Positions 25,007 to 34,513 are shown, counted from the stretch's first letter. The stretch is 64,000 nucleotides of DNA from JACCYU01 sp050740315 (GCA_050740315.1 JBOIDC010000001.1:1-64000); one strand, 5' to 3'. Notes: generated from the sequence alone by a model not told the origin. Made by a program: numbers and translations.

Positions 25007-27790
25007 TCATGGTTCCACGACGCGCATGCGGGGGCGCGCCGTGTGAAAAACGCATTTATTGCGGCCGATCAGTTCCTCGAGGTCGGCCGCCGCCAGCGGT
25101 TTGCTGAACAGATAACCCTGTCCCTCCTGGCAACCCTCCGCGCGCAGAAAACTGTGCTGCTGTTCGGTCTCGATGCCTTCGGCGATGATGCGGATATTCA
25201 GATTCTTCGCCATCGCGATGATGGTCTTGGCGATGGTGACGTCGTTCGGGTTCGTCGGGATGCCGCTCGTGAACGAGCGGTCGATCTTAAGGTAATCGAT
25301 GGGAAAATGCTTGAGATAGCTCAGCGATGAGTAACCCGTGCCAAAATCGTCGAGTGCGATCGCGATACCCATGTCGTGCAGTTCGGTCAGGATGTCTTCG
25401 ACTTCATCGTCGGTGCGCATCACCACCCGTTCGGTAATCTCCAGGCTTAAGTCTTGGGCCTGCCAGCCCGTGCTCTTGAGGATCGCGTCGACAGTGCGCG
25501 CCAGATCGCGGTCGCGGAAATGGCGCGCGGAAATGTTGACCGCCATGCGGAACGGCGGTAGACCCTGATCCCGCCAGTCGGCGGCCTGCTGACAGGCGGT
25601 TTTGAGCACCCATTCCGTAATCGGTCGAATCAGGCCGATGTCTTCGGCCAGCGGGATGAAGCTCGAAGGCGGAATATTGCCCCGCTGTGGGTGCCGCCAG
25701 CGGATCAGCGCCTCAACGCTGGTGAGCTTGCCCGTGACAAGGTCGATGCAAGGCTGATAAGCCAGCGAGAATTCCTTGTGCTGATAAGCCTGGTGCAGCG
25801 CGTTCGCCAACTCCGCCTTGGCCGACGCCCGCGCCTTGATGCCGGGCGAAAACAGCTTGTAGGCGTTGCGGCTGTCCTGCTTGGCCTCGTACATGGCGGT
25901 ATCGGCGTTGCTCAGCAGGGTTTGCACGTCATCGCCGTCGCGCGGGTAGTAACTGACACCGATGCTGGCGAAGGCCGACAGTTCCTGGCCGCCGCAGACC
26001 ACGGGCATGGACACCGCGTCCAGCAGCTTTTGTGCGACGACGGTGACGTCGCCGGGGTCGCCCAGATTATCCAGCAACACGGTGAACTCGTCGCCCCCCA
26101 CGCGGGCGATCACGTCATTCTGGCGCACGCAGCTGCGGATACGTCTGGCCACTGACACCAGCAATTCGTCGCCTACCGCGTGCCCATAGCGGTCGTTGAC
26201 GTTCTTGAAGTCGTCCAGATCGATAAACAACAGTCCCACCATCTTGCCCTGATCGCTGGCGCGGCGCATGGCTTCCCGGAATTTGGCCTCGAAGAAAATG
26301 CGGTTCGGCAGCTGGGTCAGCGCGTCGTGGTGAGCCAGATACTCCAGGCGCTCCTCGTAGTTCTTGTACTGGGATATGTCGTTGAACACGCCGACGTAAT
26401 GCGTGATCCTGCCGTGGTCGTCGACTACCGCGCTGACGCTGAGCAGCGCCGGATACACCTCGCCGTTGCGGCGGCGGCTCCAGATCTCGCCCTGCCAGTG
26501 GCCGGTTCTCTCCACGGCCTCCCATAACGCGCGGTAAAACCCGAGTTGATGGCGATCAGACTGCAGGTAGGTGAGGTGTTTGCCGATGACCTCGTCGAGC
26601 GAATAGCCCGAAATCGCCATGAACGCCTTGTTGACCGACATGATGTGCTTGTGGCCATCGGTAATCATCACGCCTTCGGCGATGTCAGCCAATGCGTTGG
26701 CGGCGACCCGCAGATCTTCCTCGGCGCGCATGCGCTCGCTGATATCGCGAATGATCGCCAGATTGACGCGCCGGCCGTCCCAGATCGTGGTGCTGATACT
26801 GACCTCGGCGGGTATCAGCCGGCCGTCGTCATGCCTTAGATCCAGCCGTGTCACGTTCTTCCCGTCCAGTCCGGCATGAGCGGATTGCGCGTGGGCCTGC
26901 TGTTCAGGGGGGTAAAGGTCGAGATAAGTCGTTCCGATCATCCTGTCGCTGGCCACACCGGTCATCTGTTCCGCGCGCCGGTTGCAGGCCAGCACGGCGC
27001 CGGCCTGCTGATCGATCACCACCAGCGCGTCGTTGGCCGTGTCCAGCAACGCGCGATATTTGGACTCCGATTGCCAGATACGATTCAGGATATGGCCGGA
27101 CGCATACATGCCCAGCGTTATCAGCGCCGCGACGATGCCGGTAATCACCCACAGCAGCAGGTCGTTAAGCCAACGCGCCGCCTCGCCCAGCGTCTCCGAG
27201 AATGCAATTTCCAGCGGCCGCAGATCCTGGTCCACGCGCCGGATTTGCTGCTTGAGTTCATCGATGCGCGCGCGCCGAGGCTGTGGCGACAACAGCTCTT
27301 CGTGCAACTGGTTGGCCAAGGCTTTGAGCTGGAGCACGTAAGCGTCCGCCTGCTCCCAGGCGTCGATGGCGCGCGCGAGATAACCAAACTCCGCGCAGCA
27401 GCGAAACAGCCGCGTGACGCCGCGTATATCTTCCGGATGATTGCCGCCGGCCAGAAAGCCGTCCCTCACGACCTTGTAATCGTAATGGGGCTTTTCCAGT
27501 TCCAGCCGCGCCCGCCGGTTACCCATTGTCACGGCCAGCGCTTGATTAAAGTCATGGTAATAACCGGGAGCACCGCTCTCGGCGTACTGATTGATAAACA
27601 ACACGGCGTCTTTCTGGGCGCGGGACCACAAGGCCTCGCCGTTGACCAGCGCGCGCATGGTCGATTGAATCGCCATGGCCGTGTAGATGAGAAACAAACT
27701 GGAGATGGCAACCGACAGGAATATGACGATCACCGGCATCAACTTCCCGGTCGGGAAGGATAGCTTAAGGCGCTTGCGCGCGCTGTTCAT
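25007..27790 (-). CDS. PAS-PAS-GGDEF-EAL membrane signalling protein
   Basis: The ATG at 27790 gives 927 residues; a frame extending to 28108 overlaps the next gene and is rejected. TM1 (about 17-38) and TM2 (about 210-230) bracket a periplasmic, mostly helical sensor region. Two PAS domains follow (about 245-355 and 365-480), then GGDEF (about 483-645; intact GGDEF at 565-569 with I-site RQND at 556-559) and EAL (about 660-915; EAL at 693-695 and DDFGTGYSSLSYLK). Both catalytic signatures look intact, so the protein could make or degrade c-di-GMP; the direction cannot be decided from sequence. A hairpin/T-tract element lies in its leader at 27858-27890. Confidence 0.92.
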   Translation of the reverse strand: MNSARKRLKLSFPTGKLMPVIVIFLSVAISSLFLIYTAMAIQSTMRALVNGEALWSRAQKDAVLFINQYAESGAPGYYHDFNQALAVTMGNRRARLELEKPHYDYKVVRDGFLAGGNHPEDIRGVTRLFRCCAEFGYLARAIDAWEQADAYVLQLKALANQLHEELLSPQPRRARIDELKQQIRRVDQDLRPLEIAFSETLGEAARWLNDLLLWVITGIVAALITLGMYASGHILNRIWQSESKYRALLDTANDALVVIDQQAGAVLACNRRAEQMTGVASDRMIGTTYLDLYPPEQQAHAQSAHAGLDGKNVTRLDLRHDDGRLIPAEVSISTTIWDGRRVNLAIIRDISERMRAEEDLRVAANALADIAEGVMITDGHKHIMSVNKAFMAISGYSLDEVIGKHLTYLQSDRHQLGFYRALWEAVERTGHWQGEIWSRRRNGEVYPALLSVSAVVDDHGRITHYVGVFNDISQYKNYEERLEYLAHHDALTQLPNRIFFEAKFREAMRRASDQGKMVGLLFIDLDDFKNVNDRYGHAVGDELLVSVARRIRSCVRQNDVIARVGGDEFTVLLDNLGDPGDVTVVAQKLLDAVSMPVVCGGQELSAFASIGVSYYPRDGDDVQTLLSNADTAMYEAKQDSRNAYKLFSPGIKARASAKAELANALHQAYQHKEFSLAYQPCIDLVTGKLTSVEALIRWRHPQRGNIPPSSFIPLAEDIGLIRPITEWVLKTACQQAADWRDQGLPPFRMAVNISARHFRDRDLARTVDAILKSTGWQAQDLSLEITERVVMRTDDEVEDILTELHDMGIAIALDDFGTGYSSLSYLKHFPIDYLKIDRSFTSGIPTNPNDVTIAKTIIAMAKNLNIRIIAEGIETEQQHSFLRAEGCQEGQGYLFSKPLAAADLEELIGRNKCVFHTARPRMRVVEP

Positions 27791-27857
27791 GTAAGCATCT
27801 CGCCAGTACGAATGCGGCCCGCGAGGCCGACGGTTATCGACGGGACATTGCCTCAAT

Positions 27858-27890
27858 CCACGCGTTCTTAAAAAAACGCAGAACGCGTGG
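27858..27890 (-). promoter_or_regulatory. Competing hairpins: possible transcription attenuator
   Basis: CCACGCGTTC (27858-27867) and its exact complement (27881-27890) form a 10-bp stem around a 13-nt loop. Inside, on the minus strand, ACGC-GTTCT-GCGT followed by a run of T (27876-27870) forms a short terminator-like hairpin. The two structures use the same bases and exclude each other. The element lies 68 bp upstream of the GGDEF-EAL start and 85 bp after the upstream gene. It may simply be that gene's terminator; regulated attenuation is inference. Confidence 0.55.
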
Positions 27891-27975
27891 CCGTAACTGT
27901 TTCCTTCGCTTTCAGGGCGTTGCTCGTTGCAACTGGCGGCGGTTGCGTTCAAAAGCGCCGCATCGATCAGCGACC

Positions 27976-28764
27976 TTACTCGAAACAATGGTCCAGCGAG
28001 CGGCGATAGATGTCGTACGTTTTTCTGATGCAGCGGCCCACGTCGGCGACATCGCGTGCCTTCGGATTCGTGCCCATCAGCGCGCATACGATCTCCAGCG
28101 CCTCCCATGGGTGCACGTCATCGTATTCGGCGTGCACCCTGAGCCAGCGTGTTGCCTTGCGACGAATGTTCTTGTCGAACGAATTTTCGTATGCTTGTGT
28201 CGAGATTACCGACCACGCCCATTCGCCGGTGACGCCCTCGATCGCGTAGTTCGCGACGGCCATTGCGGTGGCCAGCGATTCGTTCCTGCAGACCCGGAAG
28301 ATCCAGTTGCTCAGTGACATTGTTCCTGGCGGCGGCGCGCCGTAAACGAGATCTTCATGCGCAATGCCACAGGCCACAGCCCAGTCGCGCCAGTACTTGG
28401 CGTGATTTTGCTCGATGCGCATGTTGCGGATAAGCCAGCGACGCGCCATGTCTTCGCCATAACACCGGCCAAAGCGCGTCTTGAGCAGATTCAACGCCAT
28501 GTAATGGGGGAACTGATCCACCACCGGCCAGGCGCCCACCAGAAAATTTCGCGTCGTCCTGAAATCCAGGAGCGCCGCTTTCATCAGCCGCCAAATGTCG
28601 TGGTCCAGCAGCTTTTGCTTGGCTTCGGCGCACGACGCAACCATATCCTGCGTCCACTGCGGATAACTGCGCAGTTCCATCAGCGGCCCGGAGCGCACGG
28701 GTTTGCTGTCGGCAGATGAGGTTGAACAGTAAGCGTCAGTTTTTCTCAGCGGTTCAGCAATCAT
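27976..28764 (-). CDS. Haem-oxygenase-fold (TenA/PqqC/CADD-like) protein
   Basis: The 262-residue, all-helical protein shows the pattern of the haem-oxygenase-like diiron superfamily: a helix ending FLVGAWPVVDQFPHYMALNL, then IRNMRIEQNHAKYWRDWAVACG with an ExxxH-like metal-ligand arrangement, and a later WLRVHAEYDDVHPWEALEIV with His and Glu/Asp. Relatives include TenA, PqqC, CADD and non-haem iron oxygenases such as UndA. No thiamin or PQQ gene is adjacent, so the substrate is unknown. The ATG at 28764 begins a poorly conserved leader; ATG codons further in are possible. It lies upstream of and in the same direction as the GGDEF-EAL gene. Confidence 0.7.
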   Translation of the reverse strand: MIAEPLRKTDAYCSTSSADSKPVRSGPLMELRSYPQWTQDMVASCAEAKQKLLDHDIWRLMKAALLDFRTTRNFLVGAWPVVDQFPHYMALNLLKTRFGRCYGEDMARRWLIRNMRIEQNHAKYWRDWAVACGIAHEDLVYGAPPPGTMSLSNWIFRVCRNESLATAMAVANYAIEGVTGEWAWSVISTQAYENSFDKNIRRKATRWLRVHAEYDDVHPWEALEIVCALMGTNPKARDVADVGRCIRKTYDIYRRSLDHCFE

Positions 28765-29270
28765 GCTTGTATCCCTACGGTTATCCGTCGCGGCGGCAGT
28801 GCTCGTCTCGCGGGCGAAACCTGGCAGCGGTGCGGTGCGTCATGGCGTCGCTGACTCACGCACAGCGATAACGCCCCGGCCAGGATTTTTTTCAACCGGA
28901 CGGTCCACAGCCGGTGCCGGAATTATATCAACCCCGGTACGCGCAATCGGGGCGAGTGAGAACCGTTTATCGAAGTAAACGTACCGGTCGGGAAAACGGC
29001 CACCGTCCTTGCCGGCGAAGACTCCCGTTCGTCGCGTGCGCGGGAACCTGTGGCGGCGCGGTGATGACACATGCCGCGCCCGCCGCGGATAAGAGATGGC
29101 GCGGATGCGTACTCGGATCGAGCGCCGGCGCGGCGTTACTTGTTTGTGTGTCGAGCCTGATCCGGACTGAAAATCGCCGTCCTGCGAGTCTTCCCGGGTT
29201 TCCTCGGCGGGGCGGGTCAGCCAAAAAACCTGGTCAGCGGGTGGCGTGCTCAGTGCCAGTCACTATGCCC
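28765..29270. other. 506-bp region without recognisable gene
   Basis: Open frames here are short and lack ribosome-binding sites; one long plus-strand frame running through it continues antisense to the AI-2E-family gene and is not credible. I see no tRNA, riboswitch or strong repeat. The part near 28765 should carry the promoter of the haem-oxygenase-fold gene. Confidence 0.5.
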
Positions 29271-31115
29271 TCAGATCATTGTCCTGTTACCGGCGGCGGC
29301 CAATTCATTCAAGCGTTGCCGCGCCCATTTCACGCCGCTTGCCAGGTCGGGCAATACCGCATCGGCACCGGCGTCTTTGAGCTTTGGTGTCACGCGCGCG
29401 GCATAGCCGGAGTTGTTCCACAGACCTACTGCGATCCTGGCCTTTGGAAATTGCTGCTTGAGGCGCTTGCACAAATAACGCGTGTGCGCCAGCGCCTTGG
29501 GCGGCAAGGCCGAGACGCACACCACGGGATGCTCGCGTTGCCCAACCCGCTCGACCATTTCGCTGGCCAGGCTTCTTACGGACAATTGCTCGGCGACAAT
29601 GCCCTGCTGGTTCAGCACCTGTGCGAACATGCGCGCCGTCAACTCGTCGGCCATATCGCGCGAAGGCAGGCACATCAGCCCGAAAACGGCTTTATCTTGC
29701 TGGATGGCCTTGTCGTCCGCGGCGGCGGGCTCTTGCATTGCCCGCTCGCCCAGGGCATCTACGATCTCTCCCGCGCTCGCGATGATGGAGCGTTCCAGTT
29801 CAGGCTCCAGACGCCCGCTGTGACGATCGCGTTCGGCCAGCGCAAGCGCCGGGATGATGACCTGATCATAAACGCAGATGAGCCCGTCGTCGGCGTGATC
29901 TCGCGCGAGCTCCAGGGCGCCCCCGCGGTCGCCCGCCAGCAGGCGCTGATAAAAACGCTCAGTGGCCGACAGAGCGGGTTGCTCGCCCAGCAGAATCGTA
30001 AAGAACTCGAACTGCGGCAGATGCCGGCCTGCTACCACCAGGCATGTGGTCAACGGAATGGCCAGCAGCAGCCCGATGCCGCCCCACAGCGAACTCCAGA
30101 AGATCACCGACAGCAGCACCGCCACGGGCGAGAGCCCGGTGCTGGCCCCGTAGAGCCACGGCTCCATCACCATGTTGGTGAACAATTCCAGCCCGATAAA
30201 CAGCACGATTACCGCCAGCGGCCACAGCCAGCCGTCGAACACCGCCAGCGACAGCAGGATAGGCATGGACGCGGCGAGCCAGGGCCCGACGTAGGGAATG
30301 AAGCGCAACAGCATCGCCAGCAGGCCCCACAGCACCGCGCCCGGCAGGCCAAGAGCCGCGAGCCCGATGCCGATCGGCACGCCGTAACACGTGTTGATCA
30401 ACAGCTGCGTGCGCAAGTACCGCCCGATGCGGTCGCCAGCGTCGTTCAAGGCGCGGGTGGTCACATCCAGGCGGTCACGGCTCATCAGCCGGATCAGGCG
30501 ATCCCGCAGATCCTCGCGCTGTAAAAGAAAAAAGATGACCAGTACAACGGCAAGGCCCAGGCGCGCGAGCGGGATGAGCGCGGGCGAGATGTAGTCTCTT
30601 AACAATTCGAGGGTCGACGGTGGGCTGCTGCGCACCTCCACCGGAATCGGTGCCCGCGGCTGCCTGGACAGTTGTGCGCCACCGCCCGTTCGCGCCGGAT
30701 CCGGCTGCGCGTCTTCCGGCTTTTTCTTGATGTCCTTGCGAATTTGCAGAAACGTCTCGGCCGCCCGGTCGAATACGCCGCCCTCATCGCTCCGCAGAAT
30801 CAGGAAGCGCTCGGTAATATTGTCCCGGTACTTGGGCAGCGACTCGGCCAGGCTCACGACCTGATTGGAGACGATCATGCCGACGCCGCCCAGGATGGAA
30901 AACGCCAGGATGACCACCGCGATGACGCTCGGCACCGGCGGCAGCCGCCAGCTCTCCAGGCGATCGGCCGCAGGCGCGAGCACAAAGCTCAGCAGCACCG
31001 CCAGCGCGATCGGGATCAATACATGCTGGCCGAGATAAAGACCGGCGATGACCAGCAGCGCCAGGCCGAAGCGCAGCAGCGGCAGGGCCGATTCGCTCGC
31101 GGATTTAGTTGCCAT
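29271..31115 (-). CDS. AI-2E family transporter with extra C-terminal domain
   Basis: The ATG at 31115 gives 614 residues; the upstream extension is Arg-rich and unlike the family. Residues about 10-385 are a PF01594-type permease with about eight helices, including an N-terminal pair, a cytoplasmic or periplasmic insert with Pro/Arg-rich linker (about 130-180), and the conserved LLAMLLRFIPYVGPWLA and LLSVIFWSSLWGGIGLLLAIPLT. After about residue 390 a soluble region follows. Its last 140 residues (AVFGLMCLPSRDMADELTAR, VVCVSALPPKALAHTRYL, AVGLWNNSGYAARV) look like a Rossmann-type cobalamin-binding-like fold without the DxHxxG motif. Family name aside, quorum-signal export is not proven for most members; Na+/H+ antiport is known for some. 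Confidence 0.85.
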   Translation of the reverse strand: MATKSASESALPLLRFGLALLVIAGLYLGQHVLIPIALAVLLSFVLAPAADRLESWRLPPVPSVIAVVILAFSILGGVGMIVSNQVVSLAESLPKYRDNITERFLILRSDEGGVFDRAAETFLQIRKDIKKKPEDAQPDPARTGGGAQLSRQPRAPIPVEVRSSPPSTLELLRDYISPALIPLARLGLAVVLVIFFLLQREDLRDRLIRLMSRDRLDVTTRALNDAGDRIGRYLRTQLLINTCYGVPIGIGLAALGLPGAVLWGLLAMLLRFIPYVGPWLAASMPILLSLAVFDGWLWPLAVIVLFIGLELFTNMVMEPWLYGASTGLSPVAVLLSVIFWSSLWGGIGLLLAIPLTTCLVVAGRHLPQFEFFTILLGEQPALSATERFYQRLLAGDRGGALELARDHADDGLICVYDQVIIPALALAERDRHSGRLEPELERSIIASAGEIVDALGERAMQEPAAADDKAIQQDKAVFGLMCLPSRDMADELTARMFAQVLNQQGIVAEQLSVRSLASEMVERVGQREHPVVCVSALPPKALAHTRYLCKRLKQQFPKARIAVGLWNNSGYAARVTPKLKDAGADAVLPDLASGVKWARQRLNELAAAGNRTMI

Positions 31116-31234
31116 CACAACTCCGGCGGAGCGGGTTGTTACTCGGCGGACCCGTGGGCATGCGGGCGACCATCTTTCGCGCTCGTCCCCCGTGCGGCCA
31201 CGCACTCGCCCCGAGCAGCGTTCGGTTCAGCGAC

Positions 31235-32929
31235 CTACCCGCCGTCGGTAATCGCGCCGCGTGACGCCGAACCCACCAGCCGCGCATATTTGGCCAGCAC
31301 ACCGCGCGAATAGCGCGCCTTGGGCGGCTTCCAGGCGGCGAGACGCCTGGTGATTTCCTTGTCGGTCAACTCCAGATTGATCTGGCGTTTCTCCGCATCG
31401 ATCGTGATGCGGTCACCGTTTTTCACGGCCGCGAGGGGGCCGCCTTCCGCGGCCTCCGGCGTGATATGGCCGACCACGAAGCCGTGGCTGCCGCCCGAGA
31501 AACGCCCGTCGGTAATCAGCGCGACGTCCTGACCCAAGCCCTTGCCCATCACCGCTGAGGTCGGCGCCAGCATCTCGCGCATGCCCGGCCCGCCTTTTGG
31601 CCCTTCATAACGAATCACGATGACATCGCCCTTGACGACGGTGCCGTCCAGAATGCGCTTGAGCGCCTCTTCCTCGGAGGCGAACACGCGCGCCTTGCCG
31701 GTGAAGCGCACGCCTTCCTTGCCGGAGATCTTGGCGACCGCACCCTCGGGGGCGAGGTTGCCGTACAGGATCACCAAATGCCCGGTCTTTTTGATCGGAT
31801 CGTCGAAGGGCCGCACGATGTCCTGCCCCTCGGCATAAGGCTTTATCTTCTTCAGATTCTGCGCGAGTGTCTTGCCGGTGACGGTCAGGCAGTCGCCGTG
31901 CAGCAGCCCGCGGACGAGCAGATCCTTCATCAGCGGCTGAATACCACCGATGGCGATCAGCTCGGACATCATGTAGCGCCCGCTGGGTCGCAAATCCGCC
32001 AGCACCGGCACTTTCCGGCCGATGCGGGCGAATTCGTCGATCGAGAGCTTGACGCCGGCAGCAGACGCCATAGCCAGCAGGTGCAGCACCGCGTTGGTGG
32101 AACCGCCCAGCGCGGTGACGACCACGATGGCGTTGCGGAACGCCTTCCTGGTCATGATGTCCCGTGGCCGGATATTTTTCTTGACCAGGCGCGCGGCCGC
32201 GCGTCCGGCCTCGAAGCAGTCGCGGGCCTTGTCTTCCGACAACGCGCCCTGCGCGGAGCTGCCGGGCATGCTCATGCCCAGCGCCTCGATCGCCGAGGCC
32301 ATGGTGTTAGCAGTGAACATGCCGCCGCAGGCGCCGGCGCCGGGGATGGCGCAGCTTTCCACGGCGTGCAACTGCTTGCGCGTCATGCTGCCGCCGGCCT
32401 GTGCGCCCACCGCCTCGAACACGGACACGATGTCCAGATTCTTGTCGTTCAGACGCCCGGGCATGATGGTGCCGCCGTACACGAACACGGCGGGCCGGTT
32501 CAGCCGCGCCAGCGCGATCAGGCAACCCGGCATGTTCTTGTCGCAGCCGCCGATCGCCACGACGCCGTCGAAGCCCTCGCAGGCGGTGACGGTCTCGATG
32601 GAGTCGGCAATCACCTCGCGCGAGACAAGCGAATATTTCATGCCCTCGGTCCCCATGGAGATGCCATCGGAGATGGTGATGGTGTTGAATATCACGGCCT
32701 TGGCTTGCGCCGCATCGGCGCCCGCGGCGGCCTCGCGCGCCAGCTTGTCGATGTGCATGTTGCAGGGCGTGACCATGCCCCAGGTGGAGGCCACACCGAT
32801 CTGCGGCTTGCGGAAATCCTCGTCCTCGAAGCCGACTGCGCGCAGCATGGCGCGGCTGGGCGCGCGCTCGACGCCGTCGACCACCTGGGCGGAGAAGGGC
32901 CGTCTATTTGAAGGGGCGCGTTTGGCCAT
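31235..32929 (-). CDS. ilvD: Dihydroxy-acid dehydratase
   Basis: The 564-residue protein starts at ATG 32929 (MAKRAPSNRRPFSAQ); a longer frame overlaps the cysteine-peptidase gene. Three Cys that bind the Fe-S cluster in IlvD/Edd enzymes are visible in MVTPCNMHID, AIGGCDKNMPGC and GAGACGGMFTANTM. The length and motif spacing fit the shorter, plant-like [2Fe-2S] class rather than the longer E. coli [4Fe-4S] form. It dehydrates 2,3-dihydroxy-isovalerate and 2,3-dihydroxy-3-methylvalerate in valine and isoleucine synthesis. The stop of the PA2778-family gene is only 10 bp upstream, so the three genes probably share a transcript. ilvE is also in the window at 41611. Confidence 0.95.
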   Translation of the reverse strand: MAKRAPSNRRPFSAQVVDGVERAPSRAMLRAVGFEDEDFRKPQIGVASTWGMVTPCNMHIDKLAREAAAGADAAQAKAVIFNTITISDGISMGTEGMKYSLVSREVIADSIETVTACEGFDGVVAIGGCDKNMPGCLIALARLNRPAVFVYGGTIMPGRLNDKNLDIVSVFEAVGAQAGGSMTRKQLHAVESCAIPGAGACGGMFTANTMASAIEALGMSMPGSSAQGALSEDKARDCFEAGRAAARLVKKNIRPRDIMTRKAFRNAIVVVTALGGSTNAVLHLLAMASAAGVKLSIDEFARIGRKVPVLADLRPSGRYMMSELIAIGGIQPLMKDLLVRGLLHGDCLTVTGKTLAQNLKKIKPYAEGQDIVRPFDDPIKKTGHLVILYGNLAPEGAVAKISGKEGVRFTGKARVFASEEEALKRILDGTVVKGDVIVIRYEGPKGGPGMREMLAPTSAVMGKGLGQDVALITDGRFSGGSHGFVVGHITPEAAEGGPLAAVKNGDRITIDAEKRQINLELTDKEITRRLAAWKPPKARYSRGVLAKYARLVGSASRGAITDGG

Positions 32930-32939
32930 AATCGATTCG

Positions 32940-33935
32940 TCAATGAAAATGAGTCTGTCGGGCGTCGGTGGCGTCGAACCGCGCGCAGCGCTCCGGTGCC
33001 GGCCCGCCGGTGGCAGCGACCCGCACTTCGTCGAGCGTCTCCCGAAAACGCGGATCGCTATCGATATCCACGGCGATCGCGCGTCTGGCCGCCGCCAGCG
33101 CGGCGCCGTCACAGCCCAGCGCCGACAGGCTGACTGCGAGATTGTTATGCGCAGCACCCGAGTCCGGCGCCAGCGCGGTCGCGATCGCGAACGCCCGCGC
33201 CGCGCCGCGCACATCGCCGGCTGCGTAACGGGTATTGCCCACCCCCATATGCGCGACCAGATTATCCGGCCAGCGGCGGGTGGCGGCGGTGTAGGCTTCG
33301 CGCGCCGCACGGGTATGGCCAGTCTCTTCCAGCGCCGCCGCGGCCTGCAGGAAGCGTAGCGGATTATCGTCGCGCGGCATGACATTGGGTGGCAGTGGCG
33401 CCAGCGCCCAGTAATCGCCGCGCGCCCAGGTGCGCTCGAATACGCGCAACGCCGCCCGGTAATAGGCGTTGTCGCCGGAATGCAGGATCAGCTCGCCAGC
33501 ATCGAGATCGTAGCCGATCGCGACCGCGTAATGCCAGACCGGATACCAGCTGACGCCAAGATTCTGCAATACCACCACCGGATGACCGGCCGCGATCTCC
33601 GCGAGCAAGGATCGAAGTTCCGGTGCCAGAACATACGCAAGAAAGCCCTCGCTGCGGGTGGCGGACAGCATCTCCGCCTGCAGACTGCCTTTCAGTTCGG
33701 GCACGTACACGGCCCGCGCAAGCGCCTGTTGGGAGATATCCAGGCCATGATAGTTCATGGTCATGGCCAGCGCTGCGGGGCCGCAATAATAGGTTTGCTG
33801 CGAAAGAAAAGAGACGTCCTCGAGCAAGATTTTTGCGGGCAGGGTGGCCGGCGGGGATTCCATCAAACGCCGGGTTTGCGGCGTCGCGCAGCCGAGCATC
33901 AGCAGGCACAGCGCCAGGGTCGCGCTCAGGCGCAT
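32940..33935 (-). CDS. PA2778-family cysteine peptidase lipoprotein with TPR region
   Basis: The ATG at 33935 begins a lipoprotein signal peptide with lipobox LMLGC (Cys16), giving 331 residues. A C39-like papain-fold domain follows: Gln47 and Cys51 in SQQTYYCGPAALAM, His in PVWHYAVAIGYD, and an acidic/Asn position in LHSGDN. Residues about 225-300 contain TPR-like helices (LQAAAALEETGHTRAAREAY, GNTRYAAGDVRGAARAFAIA). The product is probably an envelope-anchored peptidase. In Pseudomonas the PA2778 and PA2779 families are adjacent, as here; their substrate is unknown to me. It starts 25 bp after the PA2779-like gene. Confidence 0.85.
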   Translation of the reverse strand: MRLSATLALCLLMLGCATPQTRRLMESPPATLPAKILLEDVSFLSQQTYYCGPAALAMTMNYHGLDISQQALARAVYVPELKGSLQAEMLSATRSEGFLAYVLAPELRSLLAEIAAGHPVVVLQNLGVSWYPVWHYAVAIGYDLDAGELILHSGDNAYYRAALRVFERTWARGDYWALAPLPPNVMPRDDNPLRFLQAAAALEETGHTRAAREAYTAATRRWPDNLVAHMGVGNTRYAAGDVRGAARAFAIATALAPDSGAAHNNLAVSLSALGCDGAALAAARRAIAVDIDSDPRFRETLDEVRVAATGGPAPERCARFDATDARQTHFH

Positions 33936-33960
33936 GCGCCCGGCGATGCCTCGGCGCGCC

Positions 33961-34341
33961 CTAGAACTGAGTGAAGATATCGGTAACGCCCACCAGTTCG
34001 AGTATGACCACCACCAGCCCGGCGATGACCAGCACTTCGAGAACACCGGCGCCGGCCGGCAGCCTGTCGAAATCCGCCGCCGCCAGCTGGCGCACCTCGC
34101 GATCGGTCAGCGCGTCGATGCGTTCCTGCGCCTCGCGCTGGGAGATGCCGTGTTCCGCGAGCAGCGTGCGCACCTCGTTACGCGCCAGCGCACGGCTCAG
34201 ACGATCGCGATCCCATTCGGCGCTGGCCTCGTCCACCAGTGTCTGCGTGCCGATCATCCCCGCCCAGGCCGGCATCACGGGCATGGCCACCAAGCCGAGG
34301 GTCAATACGTAAGCAATGAACTTGCTGAGGCGTGAGTGCAT
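33961..34341 (-). CDS. PA2779-family protein
   Basis: The 126-residue product starts at ATG 34341, preceded by GGAGAAGG on the same strand; a longer frame upstream lacks such a site. A signal peptide-like segment (about 8-30, ending near AWAG) is followed by a charged helical part (SRALARNEVRTLLAEHGIS, then ERIDALTDREVRQLAAADFD) and a C-terminal transmembrane helix (GAGVLEVLVIAGLVVVILEL). This matches PA2779-family proteins of about 125-130 residues. The repeated phrasing of helix-Asp-helix suggests it may present a target segment to the partner peptidase encoded next to it, which is inference. Confidence 0.85.
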   Translation of the reverse strand: MHSRLSKFIAYVLTLGLVAMPVMPAWAGMIGTQTLVDEASAEWDRDRLSRALARNEVRTLLAEHGISQREAQERIDALTDREVRQLAAADFDRLPAGAGVLEVLVIAGLVVVILELVGVTDIFTQF

Positions 34342-34513
34342 AACCTTCTCCTTACTTTTTTGGTTTGACGCCGCGATTCGGGCGCTGACTATTGTCTCGC
34401 CAATAGTCATTGAGGGCCGCTTAAAAAGCAACAGGCTGTCGTGGATTTAATCGTTCGGATTAATCACCCGGGCTCGGCGCGCCCGGAAGTGCGGTCTGCC
34501 GGACATAAGACAA

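Noticed and set aside
28914..30524. 536-residue plus-strand open frame
   Set aside because: It is antisense to the AI-2E-family gene, rich in Gln, Arg and His as expected of a GC-rich shadow frame, and has no ribosome-binding site.
31778..33359. Long plus-strand open frames
   Set aside because: They are antisense to ilvD and the PA2778-family gene and show no protein-family pattern.
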